Source of the DNA: Lentisphaeria bacterium
GTDB lineage: Bacteria; Verrucomicrobiota; Lentisphaeria; Victivallales; Victivallaceae
DNA: 35,902 nucleotides
NCBI GenBank assembly: GCA_017457065.1
Contig: JAFTIE010000267.1
Coordinates: 1-35,902, forward strand
Direction of reading: 5' to 3'
The notes below the pieces were generated by a model. It was not told the DNA's origin. It saw only the letters and a list, made by a program, of their open reading frames with translations, and did no database searches. Of this stretch, positions 33,213 through 35,902 are shown one piece after another (the first letter of the stretch is position 1; the number at the start of each line of letters is the position of its first letter). The translations under genes and the position numbers were made by a program.

Positions 33213-33320
33213 TCACGCTGGCGAATTATCCAGTTGCTTTTCTCTGATTCTCCGCAAAATAGCGGCGATAAGATCAACTGCTTGCCGAATATTCTCTGGA
33301 ATGACCTTGTTTTCATCCAT
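33213..33320 (-). CDS. 35-residue microprotein, tandem paralogue 2
   Basis: The ATG at 33320 has AGGAG upstream and overlaps the last codons of the terminase gene by 8 bases. It reads MDENKVIPENIRQAVDLIAA, then ILRRIREKQL. The conserved helix is the same as in the 44-residue neighbour, so they are a duplication. The gap 33159-33212 holds no other gene. Confidence 0.7.
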   Translation of the reverse strand: MDENKVIPENIRQAVDLIAAILRRIREKQLDNSPA

Positions 33321-35652
33321 TTTTGCTCCTTCTGATATCTGAAAGTTTCATCTTGCCGCTGGTGGTGGGTTGCGGTCTTTCCCCGATGCGGCGGTCGGAA
33401 AGACGGATCATGGGTTTGCGAGCAGTTTTCACCGGCAGAGTTTCCGGGAGAGCTGCTCCGAGCATGGAGGCACAGACGGCACATCCGGCGATACAGTCAA
33501 GCCAGTGGTTGTCGGTTCGGTCGGGTTTGAGTTTCCATTCGTCCACGGTTCTGCCGCGACCTTGGGTCTTGACTTTGTATTCGGCGGTAAGGTGTTCTGC
33601 CAGGAGTTGATGTACTCCGGGAATTCTGCCATAGAGTGAAAGATTGCCCTTGTCGCCGAGTTCCACCGCAAGCCGGGTGTGGATGAAGCTCTTCCAAAAG
33701 TTTGTATCGTAGATGACGTGACGGATCGCCCGTTTTCCTGCCACATTGGGAACCATCCAGTTGAAGCCCAGCCGGTCACCCGGTTGCTTGCGATACTCCG
33801 TCATCGGTTTACTGCTTGCACCGACATACCGACCGTGGGACGGCATTATAATACCGGCGTGTGTACTTTGACGGCAGAACTGATATACAATATCTGTACT
33901 CTGTCCCCAGTTGGCATCTACCAATGCACGTTCAATTTTCAACACAGCCCCGTCTTCGCGCTCCCATTCTCTGCCGAGATATTCATCGGTAAGTTTGGTC
34001 AATGCGGCGTACAAACCGCCCTCAAAGCCAGCCTTGGGGAACGTGCTTTGAATTGTTGGATTTGCATCAGCAAGTGAAAACTGTCTGCGGTGCTGGTCGG
34101 GCCAAGAGCCGTAATCAATAACAGCCCCGGTGAAGTCCTCCCCCCACGCAACCACAGTGTAAAAGAGCAACGCTTTCTGAACGTCGATGAACATTGTCAG
34201 ACGGTCACAGGAAAGCGGAACACGATACCGGGCAATGCCGTTGACCTTGCCGCAGATCTCATCAACAGAAAGAAGTGTGTCATCGGACAAATCTTCCGGA
34301 AGCGGATCATTCTGATATTCGGCCTGGAAAGCGGCTTCGTCCTGCAGTTTGAGGTTCATAGCGTGTTGCAATGCAGAAACCTCATCATGATTATATCGGG
34401 CATCCCAACTGACGACTGCTCCCTCATCCATGGCTTCCCGGTTTGCCAGATAAAAATCGGTTGCTGCTTGGAAGTTTCCATCTGTCCGCAGGGCTTCTGC
34501 ACGGATTTCGGCGTATTCGTCCCATAGCTTCATGTTCTTCGGGAACTCATATACCATCTTTGTTTTCTCGCCGTTCCAGTCGGGGTGTGTATTCCGGTTC
34601 AAAATAATATCTGCCATATCTCCGGGACGGATAATGGTACAAGGCATAATTCCGGAGATCTTCTGCCCCGGTCCGGCAAGACCAAGAATGTCACCAGCAA
34701 GCACTCGCACCCGTTTCCGCGTCTGCTCAAGCGAACCAGCAGATTCCGAAGTCTGTGGATCATCAATGATCACAAGTGTTGGACGCACACTTCTGCCGTC
34801 TGACCGTTTGTATTTCATGCCGCGGACTCGACCGGTTATTCCTGCTACCCGGACGATAATTCCGGATGCCTTGCTGTCTTTGATCGTGGGCAGAACAATT
34901 TCATTGGAAGTCCATGTGATACGGGTTCGCTCTCCGTTGCAGTGTTGACCGGCACATCTATTGGCGATGCCGTCCAACTGCTCAATGGGGTAACAAACTT
35001 CAGGGAAGTCGGCTGCGAGATTTTCGTTGACTTCCAGTTCTGTCTTAATGGAGTCCAGCATTTCCAAAGCCGCCGACTCCGTTGCCCCGATCAGCGTGAC
35101 AAACTCCCGGTGTCCGTAAAGCATCGACCAGATTGCCGCCGTTTCAGCGAGTGTCGATTTACCACTGCCACGGGGCATAGCCAAAGCGAACAATCCACCG
35201 GAAAGAACAGCGGTTTCAATTTTTTCAATGGCTTTCAGATGATCAGGTGACCAGCCGAGGCTGTAGGTTTCCGGGAAATAACATTCACAAAAGAGCTGAA
35301 AGTTTCGCTCGCAGGATTTCTTACGTTCCGGGTTTACAACTTCCGGCAATGGGGAAATGTCACGGCCCGCAGCGGAGATGGCGGCGTTGCGCTGACGCTC
35401 GGCTTCTTTCCGTTCTTCATAGCTCCGGGCTGTTGAAACAAATTCTTCCGGAACGGTGTGCTTCTCATCGAAAAGCCACGCGATGTATTTTATAAGGTTG
35501 ATATTTCTGGTGTTTTCAGTAGCAGCAATGCGAAATCCCACCCGGTTGAATTGGCGGTAAAGCCGTGCCTGTGCCAAAACAAATCCCTGGGCGGTGGAGT
35601 TCAGCAGACGGGCTACATCAATTACCCGCATATTAGTTGGAGTCAGCGGCAT
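33313..35652 (-). CDS. Phage terminase large subunit with an N-terminal DNA-binding-like domain
   Basis: The 779-residue protein uses ATG 35652 (AGGAG spacing 6; ATG 35658 is too close to it). Walker A is LAMPRGSGKST (about 157-167), Walker B LVIIDDPQTS (about 292-301). The nuclease domain has FIDVQKA (about 487) and VDANWGQST (about 575) as Asp ligands. It packages phage DNA into heads. The first ~65 residues resemble the 68-residue protein encoded just upstream (NINLIKYIAWLF against TINLIEYAAWLV). Phage structural genes are expected beyond the right edge. Confidence 0.9.
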   Translation of the reverse strand: MPLTPTNMRVIDVARLLNSTAQGFVLAQARLYRQFNRVGFRIAATENTRNINLIKYIAWLFDEKHTVPEEFVSTARSYEERKEAERQRNAAISAAGRDISPLPEVVNPERKKSCERNFQLFCECYFPETYSLGWSPDHLKAIEKIETAVLSGGLFALAMPRGSGKSTLAETAAIWSMLYGHREFVTLIGATESAALEMLDSIKTELEVNENLAADFPEVCYPIEQLDGIANRCAGQHCNGERTRITWTSNEIVLPTIKDSKASGIIVRVAGITGRVRGMKYKRSDGRSVRPTLVIIDDPQTSESAGSLEQTRKRVRVLAGDILGLAGPGQKISGIMPCTIIRPGDMADIILNRNTHPDWNGEKTKMVYEFPKNMKLWDEYAEIRAEALRTDGNFQAATDFYLANREAMDEGAVVSWDARYNHDEVSALQHAMNLKLQDEAAFQAEYQNDPLPEDLSDDTLLSVDEICGKVNGIARYRVPLSCDRLTMFIDVQKALLFYTVVAWGEDFTGAVIDYGSWPDQHRRQFSLADANPTIQSTFPKAGFEGGLYAALTKLTDEYLGREWEREDGAVLKIERALVDANWGQSTDIVYQFCRQSTHAGIIMPSHGRYVGASSKPMTEYRKQPGDRLGFNWMVPNVAGKRAIRHVIYDTNFWKSFIHTRLAVELGDKGNLSLYGRIPGVHQLLAEHLTAEYKVKTQGRGRTVDEWKLKPDRTDNHWLDCIAGCAVCASMLGAALPETLPVKTARKPMIRLSDRRIGERPQPTTSGKMKLSDIRRSKNG

Positions 35653-35839
35653 CTTCATCTCCTTTCACGAGCCAAGCGGCATACTCAATCAGATTGATCG
35701 TGCCATCTTCATTCTGCGGCGCACCTGCCGCGATATCTTCAGCAATGCTCTCTTCGGTAATCAGCCGGGAGCCTGCCTGTTTGAGGATTCTCACGAGCAT
35801 TTCTATCGGTAATGCGGTGAGTTTCAACGAATTATCCAT
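35633..35839 (-). CDS. Small TerS-like HTH protein before the terminase
   Basis: This 68-residue acidic protein has AGAGGAAAATAT before its ATG and overlaps the terminase start. LPIEMLVRILKQAGSRLITEESIAEDI could be a helix-turn-helix, and GTINLIEYAAWLVKG (46-60) matches residues 51-63 of the terminase. Its place directly before terL fits a small-terminase-like DNA recogniser, but this is inferred. Bases 35840-35902 hold only its leader. Confidence 0.65.
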   Translation of the reverse strand: MDNSLKLTALPIEMLVRILKQAGSRLITEESIAEDIAAGAPQNEDGTINLIEYAAWLVKGDEDAADSN

Positions 35840-35902
35840 ATATTTTCCTCTATTTTCAAAAGTTGACTGGATATTGATCCGATTGCATGGTTATATATGC
35901 AC

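Noticed and set aside
35247-35697. Plus-strand open frames within the terminase
   Set aside because: Shadows of the terminase gene without ribosome sites.

Overview
The window most likely comes from a Gram-negative bacterium of the PVC superphylum, probably Lentisphaerae/Victivallales. This is inferred from gene content, not from any search. The pointers are a pseudopilin with the [16 protein letters not shown] stretch and a DUF1559-like body, a companion protein with an H-X9-DG-like tail, several large secreted proteins of unknown or beta-helix type, a divergent ftsA-ftsZ pair, and a YidC with a periplasmic domain.

Bases 1-20943 are chromosomal. From the left there is a minus-strand amino-sugar operon (NagB-like enzyme plus PIG-L deacetylase), then plus-strand ftsA-ftsZ. 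A long minus-strand block follows: rpmH-rnpA-yidD-yidC-khpB, a terminator, then aroE, prepilin peptidase, SGNH lipoprotein, EamA transporter and a secreted 737-residue protein. Next come a secreted two-domain beta-helix protein (+), a pseudopilin operon (-) with a strange palindromic leader, and an MFS exporter (+). A tRNA-His gene (21025-21102) with its own promoter and terminator closes the core section.

Bases 21150-30886 look like an accessory island. Two divergent paralogous genes of unknown family face a WYL-domain regulator. Behind the regulator run eight plus-strand genes: a PD-(D/E)XK-like protein, a 127-residue protein, a small membrane protein, a 323-residue protein, a Cys-phosphatase, a RecA/DnaB-fold protein that has lost its Walker A, a second PD-(D/E)XK-like protein, and a cytosolic-type 5'-nucleotidase directly followed by a complete MraY. 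A 23-base promoter block (20/23 identical) is shared by the divergent pair and the 127-residue gene, and half of a related palindrome covers the regulator's own -35. This suggests one regulon. WYL regulators often control anti-phage loci, so this is my best candidate for an undescribed system.

Bases 30888-35902 are one end of a prophage or integrative element on the minus strand. It holds a TerS-like small protein, a large terminase with a related N-terminal domain, two tandem microproteins, a DUF2924 protein, a large serine recombinase and a KorB/ParB-like HTH protein, ending at a strong terminator. The element continues past the right edge.

Several promoters share the layout TTGACA-N17-TATTTT, and four of them have GGTG immediately before the -10.
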